A DNA stretch of 64,000 nucleotides from Metellina segmentata. Lineage: Eukaryota > Arthropoda > Arachnida > Araneae > Tetragnathidae. Every line of letters starts with the position of its first letter. Within the stretch, counting starts at the first letter, position 1. Below are positions 20,053-30,696 of this stretch, one piece after another. Where the stretch lies: positions 91,624,578 through 91,688,577 of the forward strand of contig OX375879.1 of the NCBI GenBank assembly GCA_947359465.1. Reading direction: 5' to 3'. The notes under the pieces were generated by a model. That model was not told the DNA's origin, ran no database searches, and saw nothing but the letters and a program-made list of their open reading frames with translations. Made by a program: the position numbers and the translations under genes.

Positions 20053-23000
20053 ATGGATGGCATTAAAACCCTTATTGCTGAGTATCATCCCGCCTGTGTC
20101 GCGCTTCAGGAGACGTACCTGAAGTCGACTGATACGGCGAAAATCCGTCACTACACTTGCATTAGAAGTGACAGCAGCAACGACGGAAGAACTTCGGGAG
20201 GTGTTGCACTCTTCACCTCTCATGCATACCCATCTCTCGTTGTTTCGCTCAACACTTCGCTACAAGCAATAGCTGTGAAAATGCAAGTGCGGAGAATGAT
20301 CACAATATGCACGGTTTATTTACCACCTAACCATACCATCCAACGGCAGAGCCTAGAGAACTTGGTGGATCAATTGCAAGACCCATTTATAATCTTTGGT
20401 GACTTTAATGCCCATAGTGTGCTTTGGGGAAGTAGGGATACCAATTCCCGTGGGCGACAGATTGAACAGCTGATCACAGATCGCTGTCTCTGTCTGCTCA
20501 ATAACGGCGAGGTTACCTACTTCCACGAACCATCCCGCACCTTTCATGCAATCGACCTCGCCATTTGCTCTCCTTCTATTTTACCTTTTCTATCCTTTTT
20601 TGTCGGTAGTGACCTGCGCAACAGCGATCATTTCCCAATTTTCGTTACTCATATTGGTAGAAATGATCCTGTTAGCCGCCCGTCACGATACATTTATGAA
20701 TCGGCCGACTGGCCTACTTTTACATCGGAGGCCATTATCTCAGAGCAGATGTTAGAAGGTAGTATTGATGAGGCAGTCAAAACAGTCACTGATGCGATAA
20801 TTAGGGCTGCAGATAAGACAATCCCCAAGAAAATTCCATCCTTTCATAAACATTGTAAAGTTTGGTGGACATCTGAATGTACAGCAGCTATCAAGATCCA
20901 AAGGAAGGCGTGGGGAATTTTTCGCAGGTACCCCACAACTGAAAATCTTCTTGCCTTCAAACGTGCAAAAGCCAGTGCTCGTAGAGTGCGACGTCAAAGC
21001 CAGAGGGAATCTTGGAGGCAGTACATATCTAGCTTAACATCTGCCACTCCCTCCAAACAGTTATGGGACCGGGTTCGGAAGGCGATGGGATTATATTCCG
21101 AACATAACATCACGTTCGTCGAAGAGAATGGCCAGCATGTCTCGGAGACTGTCGAGATAGCCAATGCTATTGCACGCGCTTTCTCTGCAGCTTCCAGTTC
21201 TAACATCTATCCTGAGGCATTTCAACGCACAAAACAGCGTGCGGAATCCCATCGTCTTAATTTTCATTCACGTACAGAGCTCGCCTATAACTGTTTATTT
21301 ACTGAAAGGGAGTTGAAGCGATGCCTTCAGAAGACCAGAATGACAGCACCTGGTCCTGATGGAATCCGCTATATTATGTTACAACATCTCTCCTGTCCCT
21401 CCCTTCTTAACATCTTAAAACTTTTTAATCGCATATGGGTAGAACAAACCTTCCCTTTGGCTTGGAGACGTGCGATAGTTATACCGTTTCCAAAACCTGG
21501 AAAAAATCCCACCAACCCGTATAACTATCGACCAATCGCCCTCACAAATTGCATGTGTAAACTTTTTGAAAGGATGGTAAACTCTCGTCTCACTTACATC
21601 TTAGAGACGACACAAGCTCTGTCACCATTTCAAAGCGGTTTCAGGGTTGGCCGCTCAACGACTGACAATATATTGTCCCTTGAAACTCAAATACGCCGTG
21701 CGTTCCTACGCCGAAACCATCTCGTTTCCATCTTTTTTGATATGGAAAAGGCGTATGATCGCACTTGGCGGTATGGTATAATACGTGATTTACACTCTCT
21801 TGGGTTTCGAGGGCACCTGCCAATATTCATCCAGAATTTCTTGGCTCTCAGACAATTCCAGGTTCGTGTTGGCTCCGCCCTCTCTGATTCTTTCATCCAG
21901 GAAGAGGGTGTTCCACAGGGAAGTGTTCTTAGTGTGACACTTTTTTCATTAAAAATTAATAATATTTTAACTCAACTTCCCCCATCCGTTAAGGGTAGTC
22001 TGTATGTAGACGATCTTCATATTCATTGCCAAAGTCAAGATATACGATTTGCCGAGCGGCAACTCCAGGCGGCTGTTTCTCGCTTGACGAGGTGGAGTGT
22101 CGACAATGGTTTTGGTTTTTCCACTCAAAAGACATCCTGCGTTCACTTCTGCCGACGTCGGAACCTGCATCCCGACCCAGAGATCTTTCTGGACGGTAAC
22201 AGGATTTCAGTGGTGGATAGTGTAAGATTCCTCGGTATTATTTTTGACCGGAAACTTACCTTCCAACCCCACGTCGAGCAATTGCGGATGTCTTGCGAGA
22301 AAAAACTAAATTTGCTAAAAGTCCTCTCAAATACATCTTGGGGAGCGGAACGAACTACTATGCTCAGAATTTATCGAGCTCTTATTCGCTCCAGAATGGA
22401 CTACGGCTGTGCAGCCTATGGTTCTGCCCGTCCTTCTGTGTTGCGTAAACTCGATACAATACACCACTCTGCACTAAGGGCTTGTTCCGGAGCATTTCGA
22501 ACTTCACCCGTGAAAAGCCTTTATGTTTTATGCGATGAACCATCTTTGGCTTCCACCCGTCTTCTGTTGTCGCTACGACTATTCTATCGTATTTTAAGTC
22601 ATCCTTCTCATCCAATACGAGATTTACTCCTTAACACCTCATCAGATCGCTTATTCACAAATCGCTCATCATGCATCCCAGATTTTAGTTTACGCATGCG
22701 GAATATCTTAAATCAAACCCCTTTGAAAACCATTACCGTTTCTGAAAGACGTTTTAATTCTTTTTCACCTTGGCAGCCACCGAAGCTTTCTTACATACAC
22801 CTATTTCGGGGCTACGATAAATTTAATACAAATAACATCATTTATCAGCAAATTTTTAACCATCATCGATATTGTTTTAGAGACTACACAGCGATTTATA
22901 CAGACGGATCAAAATCTACAAGTCATGTAGGTTGCGCTTTTATCTGTCGTTCAACCACCGTAGCCTTCCAGCTGCCCTGTGTACTTTCTATTTTTACTGC

Positions 23001-23682
23001 TGAATTTATCGCAATATACGAAGCATTAAAACATATATCATATCTCAGAAACGGCAAATTTTTAATATATTCAGATTCCAAAAGTGTTTTAGACAGCCTA
23101 GCATCAGACTGCCCTCAACATCCAATAGCGACTGCTGTGTTGAAATTACACCATCAACTTATCCGGCGTGGTCTAGATATAGTCTTCTGTTGGATACCTG
23201 GTCACGTCGGGATTGTAGGTAATGAAGAGGCTGATGCAGCAGCTAAAAGTGCTGCAACCTTCTTGAATCTCCCCGTTCCATACGATGACCTCCGACACGC
23301 TGTTAGAGACATCGTGTGGAGCGAGTGGCAAACCGACTGGAATGCACAACTAAACAATAAACTCCACAGTATTCAAAGTGATATATCACTATGGCTTCCC
23401 CATCCTTCTCGACAGTACGATGTAATTTTATCTCGCCTCCGCATTGGACACACACGCTTTACTCACAGGCATCTTTTCCTAGGAGAGAGTGCCCCTGTGT
23501 GTGGAGCGTGTGGAGTTCCCTTTACAGTTCAACATATTTTAATTGATTGTCCCGTTTTCAACCATCATCGACATCTTCTTTTTAGTACTTCTGTCTTAAC
23601 TTTACGTGAATTGATTGGAAGGAAACCCCATCCAAATATTTTTAAGTTCCTGTATAGCATTCGATTTTTAAATTCTATATAA
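20053..23682 (+). CDS. LINE ORF2: endonuclease, reverse transcriptase, RNase H
   Basis: From the first ATG it is 1209 residues; the conserved N-terminus begins about 12 residues earlier. Domains in order: APE-type endonuclease (GDFNAH near 116, SDHFPIF near 200); reverse transcriptase (PGPDGIRY, NYRPIALTN, FFDMEKAYDR, GVPQGSVLS and the catalytic YVDD near 650); RNase H (YTDGSKS near 948, TAEFIAIYEAL, YSDSKSVLDSL, WIPGHVGIVGNEEADAAA); and a C-terminal zinc-type motif (CGACGVPFTVQHILIDC near 1148-1165). This order occurs in I-type LINEs. Endonuclease nicking primes reverse transcription at the target. All catalytic residues appear present and there is no stop or frameshift, so the protein could be active. 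Confidence 0.94.
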   Translation: MDGIKTLIAEYHPACVALQETYLKSTDTAKIRHYTCIRSDSSNDGRTSGGVALFTSHAYPSLVVSLNTSLQAIAVKMQVRRMITICTVYLPPNHTIQRQSLENLVDQLQDPFIIFGDFNAHSVLWGSRDTNSRGRQIEQLITDRCLCLLNNGEVTYFHEPSRTFHAIDLAICSPSILPFLSFFVGSDLRNSDHFPIFVTHIGRNDPVSRPSRYIYESADWPTFTSEAIISEQMLEGSIDEAVKTVTDAIIRAADKTIPKKIPSFHKHCKVWWTSECTAAIKIQRKAWGIFRRYPTTENLLAFKRAKASARRVRRQSQRESWRQYISSLTSATPSKQLWDRVRKAMGLYSEHNITFVEENGQHVSETVEIANAIARAFSAASSSNIYPEAFQRTKQRAESHRLNFHSRTELAYNCLFTERELKRCLQKTRMTAPGPDGIRYIMLQHLSCPSLLNILKLFNRIWVEQTFPLAWRRAIVIPFPKPGKNPTNPYNYRPIALTNCMCKLFERMVNSRLTYILETTQALSPFQSGFRVGRSTTDNILSLETQIRRAFLRRNHLVSIFFDMEKAYDRTWRYGIIRDLHSLGFRGHLPIFIQNFLALRQFQVRVGSALSDSFIQEEGVPQGSVLSVTLFSLKINNILTQLPPSVKGSLYVDDLHIHCQSQDIRFAERQLQAAVSRLTRWSVDNGFGFSTQKTSCVHFCRRRNLHPDPEIFLDGNRISVVDSVRFLGIIFDRKLTFQPHVEQLRMSCEKKLNLLKVLSNTSWGAERTTMLRIYRALIRSRMDYGCAAYGSARPSVLRKLDTIHHSALRACSGAFRTSPVKSLYVLCDEPSLASTRLLLSLRLFYRILSHPSHPIRDLLLNTSSDRLFTNRSSCIPDFSLRMRNILNQTPLKTITVSERRFNSFSPWQPPKLSYIHLFRGYDKFNTNNIIYQQIFNHHRYCFRDYTAIYTDGSKSTSHVGCAFICRSTTVAFQLPCVLSIFTAEFIAIYEALKHISYLRNGKFLIYSDSKSVLDSLASDCPQHPIATAVLKLHHQLIRRGLDIVFCWIPGHVGIVGNEEADAAAKSAATFLNLPVPYDDLRHAVRDIVWSEWQTDWNAQLNNKLHSIQSDISLWLPHPSRQYDVILSRLRIGHTRFTHRHLFLGESAPVCGACGVPFTVQHILIDCPVFNHHRHLLFSTSVLTLRELIGRKPHPNIFKFLYSIRFLNSI

Positions 23683-24250
23683 TATTTTTATCCCAATTCA
23701 TACCATTTTATCTTTACTTGTACATATTCTCGTTCACTTTAAATCCATCGACTTTTTTCAATTATAAAATTCATCACATTTTTGTTGCGTTGTTGATCAA
23801 CATATTTTTGCCTCATTTTGACTTCTTTTTCAAATAATTTTATCTACAAAGAAACATTGCGCTGGAATCTCCCCACTTATTTTTAATATTTTTAAATCTA
23901 CAATGTTTTTATTATTTTATCTAGCGTTTGGCGCAGCTTGTCCATTTCTGGACCTTGTGCCATAAAACCCAATCCAACCAACCAACCAAACTTCCACACC
24001 ACACCAACATGAGGACATTTGAGGCCACGACAGATTTAACATGCTCCAGTCTCATTTGTACACAATGGTCTTCGGTTGGATTTGAACTCGTAACCCTCTG
24101 ATTGCTTGTCCATTACTCTTCCAAACGAGTTACCGTGTCCTCTTCAATTCTTCATGTCATTTGTATTAGAAAACAGGAATTCTGAATACGTCCTACTGCC
24201 AAACTCATATTTGTTCATGAGTAAGTTACAAAATGTAAACCTCATGCTTG

Positions 24251-24511
24251 TGGTTTGATCCTAATTCTTTTCTTTACATTAAGATATATTTCATGGCCAT
24301 GTAGGAGAGAAGGAAGATGAAGCTTTCACCTTGTGATGTTGATAACCTTAACAAGTTAAGCCAAATGAACAGAACAGTGAAAGAAAAAGGGTTCATGTGG
24401 CACTTACCCACGTAACATTGGTATCATAATTGGAAATTATTTGCAACTGTGGAATTAGCTATGTATAATGTAGACTGTTATTTGACCAGACACTTCAGTT
24501 CTTGATGAGTA
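24251..24511 (+). repeat. Direct repeat, right copy (intron duplication)
   Basis: Partner of 17193-17432. It has an extra 20-odd bases (GGAGAGAAGGAAGATGAAGC) relative to the left copy. It may be a tandem duplication that pre-dates the SINE, or two copies of an old dispersed repeat. Confidence 0.6.
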
Positions 24512-24640
24512 TTTAATGTAAATTCTCCAAAAGAAGTCTAATTTAAACTTTTTTACTTTGCATTAGTAGTTACACTTGCCAAATGAATTTGTATAATAAT
24601 TCACTCTTAAAAATGTTTATTTTCCATTTTATTGTTCCAG

Positions 24641-24744
24641 GATTCTTTGGCTATAAGCTGTATCAAAGCTTGAAGGAGAGAACCCGGAGAAAAGAGGAAA
24701 AAAGGAAAACCAAGCACCAAAAGAAAGATGCCAAAAAGAAGTGA
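24641..24744 (+). CDS. Small single-pass membrane protein, coding exon 2
   Basis: After the acceptor TTGTTCCAG the exon completes the split Gly codon. It encodes GFFGYKLYQSLKERTRRK followed by a tail that is more than half Lys/Arg/Glu, stopping at TGA 24742-24744. The tail KKDAKKK is not a canonical C-terminal KKXX signal, though it is dibasic. No damage is visible. The 3' UTR probably extends to the AATAAA at 25431. Together with exon 1 the coding length is 204 nt including the stop, divisible by three. Confidence 0.75.
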
Positions 24745-27700
24745 ACAAAAACAGCTAATCAAAAGTGATTGGTGGCTATATTTAAGATTAGTCTTTATGT
24801 CAATGCAGAAAGAGAGTTGGATGATCTGTTAATTCTCCTGCTGTCCATCTGACATGCACAACATTTCTTCTCTATTGTTATTTATGACCATTTACATAAC
24901 ATTTTTTAATTTAATATAAGCATTCCTTTTAAAAACATTCCTAAATTTCATGACAGTGTTCCATGGCTATTGAGATCAAGTTGAGTAGTTTTATATTCTA
25001 TTATGGGAGACATGGAGAATAGTGTTAGAACAAAATTTGTAACAAATGAGAGTATTGATGTCTTTATTTTTTAGATTGGATTTTATGTAATTTATTGTTT
25101 TCCCAAAATTGTGAATTCTCTTTTCTGTTTGGCTTAATGTGTTATTTATTATGTTTTGATTGTGTTTTAGGTTTAAATTTTTATTATAGCGTTTATATCT
25201 TTCACTACATTCCCCTGTTAGTGAGGTGGAAAACATTTTTGCCAGTGCATGCTGTGTCTGTGTCAAAAAACACTATATATCTTGTATCGTATCAAATGGG
25301 TTTCTATTTATAAAAGTATTTCTTTCATTCAAAATCAAAAATCTATTAGCTCTTTTCAAAATTTCAAGGAAACAAACCTCAGCCATTTCATGCAGTTTTT
25401 TACAATTCCATTCATAAAGTTGTTATAAGTAATAAAATTAAACTTAAAAACTTATTTTCACTCTTTCTCAACTGTTCTAGAGTAACATCTGAAAAATCAA
25501 TTGTTGAAATTTCAGTTATATATATATTTTGTAAAACATTTATTTATGAGAGCAAAATTGGGACGGATATCTTGTGTATACAACTCCACTTAATTTTCTG
25601 CACAGTTTAAATTGTATTTTTTTTTTCTTTTGCTTGTGCTTTTTATCTGACAAATTTTCTGTTTATGCTTTGCACAAAACTTGTTAAAATTATTCTGCTT
25701 GTATCTGACCAAGTTTTTGTGTTAAGTGATTCTTAGTACAGATATTTGAAAAATATTCAAACACTTTTTCAGTAAGTAGAAAATAAAACAAATATATTTA
25801 ATATTCTGTATAAGTTTAAGGTATTTCTCTTATATTTGTACTATGTAGTTGTAATATGAAGATTATGAATAATCTATTATCAACCATGAAATGGAAGTAG
25901 CAACTTAATTTTTTCTGTTTTGTCATAAGTTTTTTGTACTTTGACTGTTTTTTGTCTTAAATCTTTCTAATTCTTACAAAAAGTTACAATTTTATGGTCA
26001 AATCAGAACATGTTTAGCACAGCTGTAAATGAATTTTTTCTATCTCCATGTTTAGCTACATTTAATATTGTAGTGTTTCCTTTTTACACAACTCAAAATT
26101 TACTGACTGATTCAATGTTGGATACTATGAGAAAGTATTCTACTGGTCAGCTGACATGTGCTTCCAGGCATTTTATTACATGTTTTACTATTGCACCAAA
26201 ATTTATACTCTGACAAGTTCCCTTAAGTTTCTTACATTAAGCACAATTTTATTGGAGGGTTACTTTCCACTGGCTTAACTCCTAAGTTTCCTATTTTATG
26301 TTGATTTTTAAATAATTATGAGATTTTATATATTGTTGATTCATTGAAGATTTTTCTTTAGTAATGTGCATTTATTTTATATCAAACTTTTTAATGTTTA
26401 CATGTGAACGTGTTTGAAATTTTACCTTAAAAGTTCTTATTTATCTTTTTCTTAAGAAGCAGATTGACTTCCAAAAGAACTGAAAAATAACATTGCTTCC
26501 AAATGCTTCGCATTATGGGGTACTTGTCGATTATCTGCAAAAATTTTATATTTCATTTTGGTATTCGTGTATTGCTCTTGAGTTTTGACATGCTGCAATT
26601 GTTGATTGTGAAAAAAACATTTGGGATAAAAGAATGTATATAAACACCCGTGTCTGAGTCCATAGTTTTGTCTACTAATTTTGTCACTATAACTAGAGCT
26701 AACAGTTTGACAGAAGTTGCTTGAAAACACCTTAAAACATTTCATTTATGACCCGAAAACTACAATATATGCCTCAGAACAATGCCCTCTGAAAATTGAT
26801 AATTTTTTCAAAGTTTTATTAAAATATGTACAAAATTAAAAATCTGAATTGAAAAAAATAATTAATTTAACGCTTAAAAAAGTACCTATTTTGACCAAGA
26901 AACATGAAAAAATTATAAAACCAAATGCAGTAAATCGGTTTTGTTTTTGCAACTAGTTTCTGTAAACAATAAAATTATGTTTCGTATTCACAAAGATGCA
27001 CTCATAATAAATGCATTTTACCTAATGCTTCAAAGTCCAAAACTAATAAAGCAAAGTAATCAGAATGCAGAACTACTGCAAATAATGGCATTGGATCTCA
27101 CGGAAAATTATATTTCCAGTAAACAAGAACTCGGAATTTCAGTACAAAAATTTAATGAATGTTTTTTTGAATAATGAATGTGAAATTTAATGAGCGCAGC
27201 ATGAAATAAGATAACTTTTCCCTTGAAATTTGAAAGGGAAGAGAGGTTATCAATTTTAATGTATATTAAAGTTGGCTTATGATTCTAGAAATAGATATTT
27301 TGATGAAATTTAAGTAATCTTACTGAAGCAGTTAAAGCCAAAATTTCAAACAACAAAGGAAATAAAACATTTTAATTAAATATTAATCTGTATAAGCTGG
27401 AAATTTATGTTTAAGTTGAATTAATTTGCCTACAAGTAGTTTCTTTTTAAAAAAAGTTTTAAATAAGGTTTCTGTAAAGTACTTATTTTACATACATATT
27501 TCGTAAATTCCTGTTCAAGAATGTAAAATGTAGGATAAATGACTTATCAGCTAAACTTGTTTCTAAATTTTATCCTCTTCCATCCTATTAAACATTCAGC
27601 TATCTCTGAATTAGTTTTTTACATTTCAGCCATGGAAGTCAATTTATTGAATTTAATTGTGTTAGGTATTGAGCTTAATAGTTTTTAAATTAATTATTTA

Positions 27701-28250
27701 TTTATCTTTACTGCAGGAGCAGAGCATTTAGAAAAGTCTTGCTTTAAATTCTGCACAATGTTCAATGCAGGCAGTTTTATATACATCGTATTGGAGATAC
27801 ACAACAGCTATTGGCGACTTCCACAGTCAATCCCGAAGGGAAAAGTTCAAACGCAACACCTTAATTCTGAACCATGCACAAAGTTGGAAATATTTGTTTT
27901 AAATCATGAGGGGTTTTATGGAGCTGAATAGAGAGAATGCTAGTGTTTTGTTATCTTGTAAGATGGCACATGTTACTCTAATGCATTATCAGCATGTTGC
28001 TGATATTAAAACTTAACACCAAACATTACCAAAGTGGCTAGTCCAATTTGTTCCAAAGGAAGTATTTGTTTTTCTCTGGCAGTTTATGTTTACACTGAAA
28101 ACATTCATGATTTGATAAGAACCTCAAAGTAAAACAACATGTATGTGATTGAAATAATAAGAGAAATTTTAAAATTAGTTAATAAAAAAAGTTCAAGTTA
28201 ATGTATGCAATAAATTTCTAGGTTTTAAACTAGACCCATATCACTACACA
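24745..28250. other. AT-rich 3' flank and intergenic DNA
   Basis: The first roughly 690 bp are probably 3' UTR. A minus-strand SINE tail fragment is at about 27785-27890 (ACATCGTATTGGAGATACAC...). The rest holds only chance frames, including one at 26941-27174 with no recognisable features. Confidence 0.45.
25431..25436 (+). terminator. Candidate polyadenylation signal
   Basis: AATAAA about 690 bp after the stop of the small membrane protein gene. Other AT-rich variants are nearby, so the actual site is uncertain. Confidence 0.35.
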
Positions 28251-28254
28251 TCTA

Positions 28255-28570
28255 TTTCCTAGATCGTTAAAGACAGTGTATAAATTTTTATTTGTAATGG
28301 ATTTGAAATCTGTGGAAAATTTCACAGATGGATACCTAAAAATATGATTTTCAATTAAATAATTTTTAAATTGAAACACATATTTTTTCCAATACGAACG
28401 CCACAGGGAAGAAAAGCAAGCATTTCGACTGGCATTGTTTAGTTCTTTTTTGTAAAATCGGGATCGTTAAAGATAGTTAGAAAATCTCTATGGATTTGAA
28501 ATCTGCGGAAATTTTTACATTATAGATACCTTATATATTTGATTTTCTTTTAATAAATAGTCGTAGTTCT
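28255..28570 (+). repeat. Helitron-type ATCGTTAAAG module, two copies
   Basis: Two direct copies (near 28262 and 28456) of the module described at 12180 with GGATTTGAAATCTG(T/C)GGAAA. They are spaced about 190 bp apart. Confidence 0.5.
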
Positions 28571-28634
28571 ACGACGTTGCCAGTGGTGTTGGTTAACGAA
28601 GCAAGCCATAGTTAATAATATCCATAATTTGGTA

Positions 28635-28966
28635 CCGACCAACCGGTATAGTGGTTAAGGTGTTAGCCTCTAGATCGGAAGGTTCCTGGTTCGAATCCGG
28701 GTACGGGCATGGATGTTTGTAAGCGTATGGTGTAGAGGCGGCTGGTGCACCTTAAATCTGTCGTGGCCGAAAGTCCTCACGTTGGGTTGGCGTGGAAGTT
28801 TGGAGAGTGGGGTGCCAGCTGAGGTGTTGCTTCGTCATCTGACCGTGGTTCAAAATTACGAGGTGTTGACCTCGGATCTTTCCCTCAAGGGACTGATCCC
28901 GGACCATTGTCAATAGTCCGCTGTGTTGCTCTAGTACGACGTTAACTAAAATTACCATTTTTCACG
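28635..28966 (+). repeat. tRNA-derived SINE, full-length reference copy
   Basis: A tRNA-like head carries an A box (TAGTGGTTAAGG, 28649-28660) and a B box (GGTTCGAATCC, 28688-28698). These form a Pol III internal promoter with normal spacing. A body of about 250 bp follows (GTGGCCGAAAGTCCTCACG, CCTCGGATCTTTCCC) and a tail ends GTTAACTAAAATTACC. It was probably transcribed by Pol III and moved by a LINE. This family has some 18 full or partial copies in the window. Confidence 0.9.
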
Positions 28967-29284
28967 AATTTCCATGTTACGTAAGCAAACCAAAATGGAA
29001 ATTCGTAGCAATTACCGCGGGTTGGCGAGCAAAGATCACACCTGACCCCCACGAAAAGAAGTGTCCCGGCCAACGCTGTGCTGGTAATCTATAAAATGTA
29101 CAATAATTTTTTTAATGTACTACATATTAACCTGTAAAAAAGAACATGAAATATATATATATATATATAGCAGATAATCAGAATCCCGATTATCTGAAAA
29201 TATTAATTTCAACTAAAGTCGTAAGAACGCTACTCTGAAATGCAAAATATAGCTCAACATAAAATTGCGCTTCAAAATGTTAAA

Positions 29285-29340
29285 CTAATTTACAATTGAC
29301 TAGCTCAATAACTCGGCGTTGCTCGGTTGAAATGGTTAAA
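29285..29340 (-). mobile_element. Helitron 3' terminus (minus strand)
   Basis: On the minus strand it reads CCGAGCAACGCCGAG then TTATTGAGCTAGT. This is the GC-rich hairpin followed by CTAGT that ends many arthropod Helitrons. The 5' end, to the right, was not found. Confidence 0.6.
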
Positions 29341-29699
29341 TGTTGATTGAAAAGTGAATTAGAATAATCACTTTTCTTACATGGAAAAATGCAATCATTT
29401 AAGTTAAACGGAAAATTCTTTTTAACTTATTCATAGCTTCTACAATTTACTTCGTATGCTAACACATACATTTAATAGCTGAATAATATATTACAGTATG
29501 CAAAAGACTAAGACATGCAAACTGAAACGAAATTCCGATGAAATTCATAATTCTGAAAAACGAAAGATGTGCAAAGTGTCGAATTTCGACTTCCTAAGCT
29601 GAAATAGCAATTCGATAAAGACAGAAAAATATTGATAAAGACGATAAGATTTATGAAATTTAGTAATGCTCAAATATGACCGCGACAATTTGCCTGTGT

Positions 29700-30282
29700 C
29701 ATACTTGCCAACTTTTACGGATTACCCTTAATTTTTATGTATTTCCACGTAATTTTACTTATTTACGGATGTGTGTGCGTTTTTTTTTTTTTTTTTTTTT
29801 GTTACGGATTTTCAATATTTCATCCTCTGCAACCATCCATTAAGTCCATAAAAACCCCCAAACCTTGTTTTGAGCAGAAAAGCTACTATAGCTTCATTGA
29901 ATACTTCTGAATAGAACACTAATTGAAACAACTTTGTAAATAGAACAGTGATTTTTTCTTTCATCTACTTGTAAAAACGCTTTATGAAGCCCCATGATCT
30001 GTAATCCTGACACAATTTTAAATGGTATGTAACATACAGTTTCGGATGCAATGTGTAGGTACTCATGAATTGACTGTTTCTTTACAGTTATTTTGCTAAG
30101 TTTCTGCAGTTGATAAAAGTGTAAACTTTTATTTATGCATTTTTAAATACAAATAATACTAGTTATTGTGACATGGATGTTTCTAATACACATTAATTCA
30201 TGTACTTATGTTCTGTTTTATGGCAAAGTATGTTCGGCGCAAAAGTTTTACTGGTGCACCGTTTTCAAAGTTGTCAAGTATG
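29700..30282. mobile_element. Short inverted-repeat transposon, hAT-like
   Basis: The left end CATACTTGCCAACTTTTACG pairs with CATACTTGACAACTTTGAAA on the other strand at the right end. Flanks CTGTGT and CTGTGA may be a decayed target duplication. The interior has a long T-run (29779-29800) and no coding frame. Confidence 0.6.
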
Positions 30283-30576
30283 CTGTGAAGTTTCCCGTAG
30301 AACGTGTTACCTTGCCAATATTCATTTGTAGCAAGAAAGCAAACTAGATTTTAAAATTGGAGCATAGAGGGGCCAAAAAATTGGGGCATAGGCGTGCCAA
30401 TTTTCACGGTCGTAATTGGTACAGATTGGTCTGAAGACTGGAAAGTAATAGCCTGTTTTCCGCAGTGTTCTGAAGTATAATTATTTGCGTGTGCTTTTTT
30501 TTTATTCCATATAGGGTTTTGCTACCTTTTTCTCAAATAGGATGGAATCAATATTTTTATAATACTAGAATACTCC

Positions 30577-30625
30577 GCGTCCTGCTCACCGACCCCAGGG
30601 GATTGCTACGCAATCCGCTGTGGGA
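30577..30625 (-). mobile_element. Helitron 3' end fragment (minus strand)
   Basis: On the minus strand: GCGGATTGCGTAGCAATCCC then GGTGAGCAGGACGCGGAG. It matches the hairpin and GCGAGCAGGGGGCGG end of the Helitron at 46580-47227. The terminal CTAGT is altered (TTCTAGT nearby). Confidence 0.5.
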
Positions 30626-30696
30626 TAAAAACCGTATAGTATTTTAATTAACGTCGTACTGGAGCAACACAACGGGCTATGGATGACGGTCTGGGA

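Larger units (their letters stand above)
18178..23985 (+). mobile_element. Full-length non-LTR retrotransposon (I/Jockey type with RNase H)
   Basis: The 5808-bp element lies between exact 13-bp target duplications CCAAACTTCCACA (18165-18177 and 23986-23998). It has a 5' UTR of about 550 bp, ORF1 (18731-20011), ORF2 (20053-23682), a 3' UTR of about 300 bp and a short AACC-type tandem 3' end (CCAATCCAACCAACCAA) in place of poly(A). Both ORFs are intact. It lies inside a SINE in the sense orientation of the host gene. The perfect duplication and intact ORFs suggest a recent, possibly active copy. Confidence 0.93.
17433..24137 (-). repeat. SINE split into three pieces by nested insertions
   Basis: Minus-strand SINE pieces lie at 17433-17546, 18125-18177 and 23986-24137. 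Read together they follow the order of intact copies, from the AATTAACGTCGCACTGGAG tail through CACACCTGAGCTGTCACCCC to the tRNA-like head (GGATTTGAACTCGTAACC). The gaps are occupied exactly by a hAT element and a full-length LINE. Confidence 0.85.
14538..24640 (+). other. Intron of the small membrane protein gene (10.1 kb)
   Basis: It is bounded by GTAAAT and TTTTATTGTTCCAG, phase 1. Almost all its recognisable content is transposon: a mariner with a LINE fragment, then a SINE split by a hAT element and a full-length LINE, flanked by a duplicated intron segment. Confidence 0.7.

Noticed and set aside
26941..27174. 77-codon frame
   Set aside because: AT-rich, with no motif, no splice support and no neighbour context.
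28635..28710. tRNA gene-like A and B boxes (also at 31290, 32260, 36030, 45650)
   Set aside because: They are heads of SINE copies: each is followed by the same roughly 250-bp body, lacks a clean cloverleaf acceptor end and is repeated many times.
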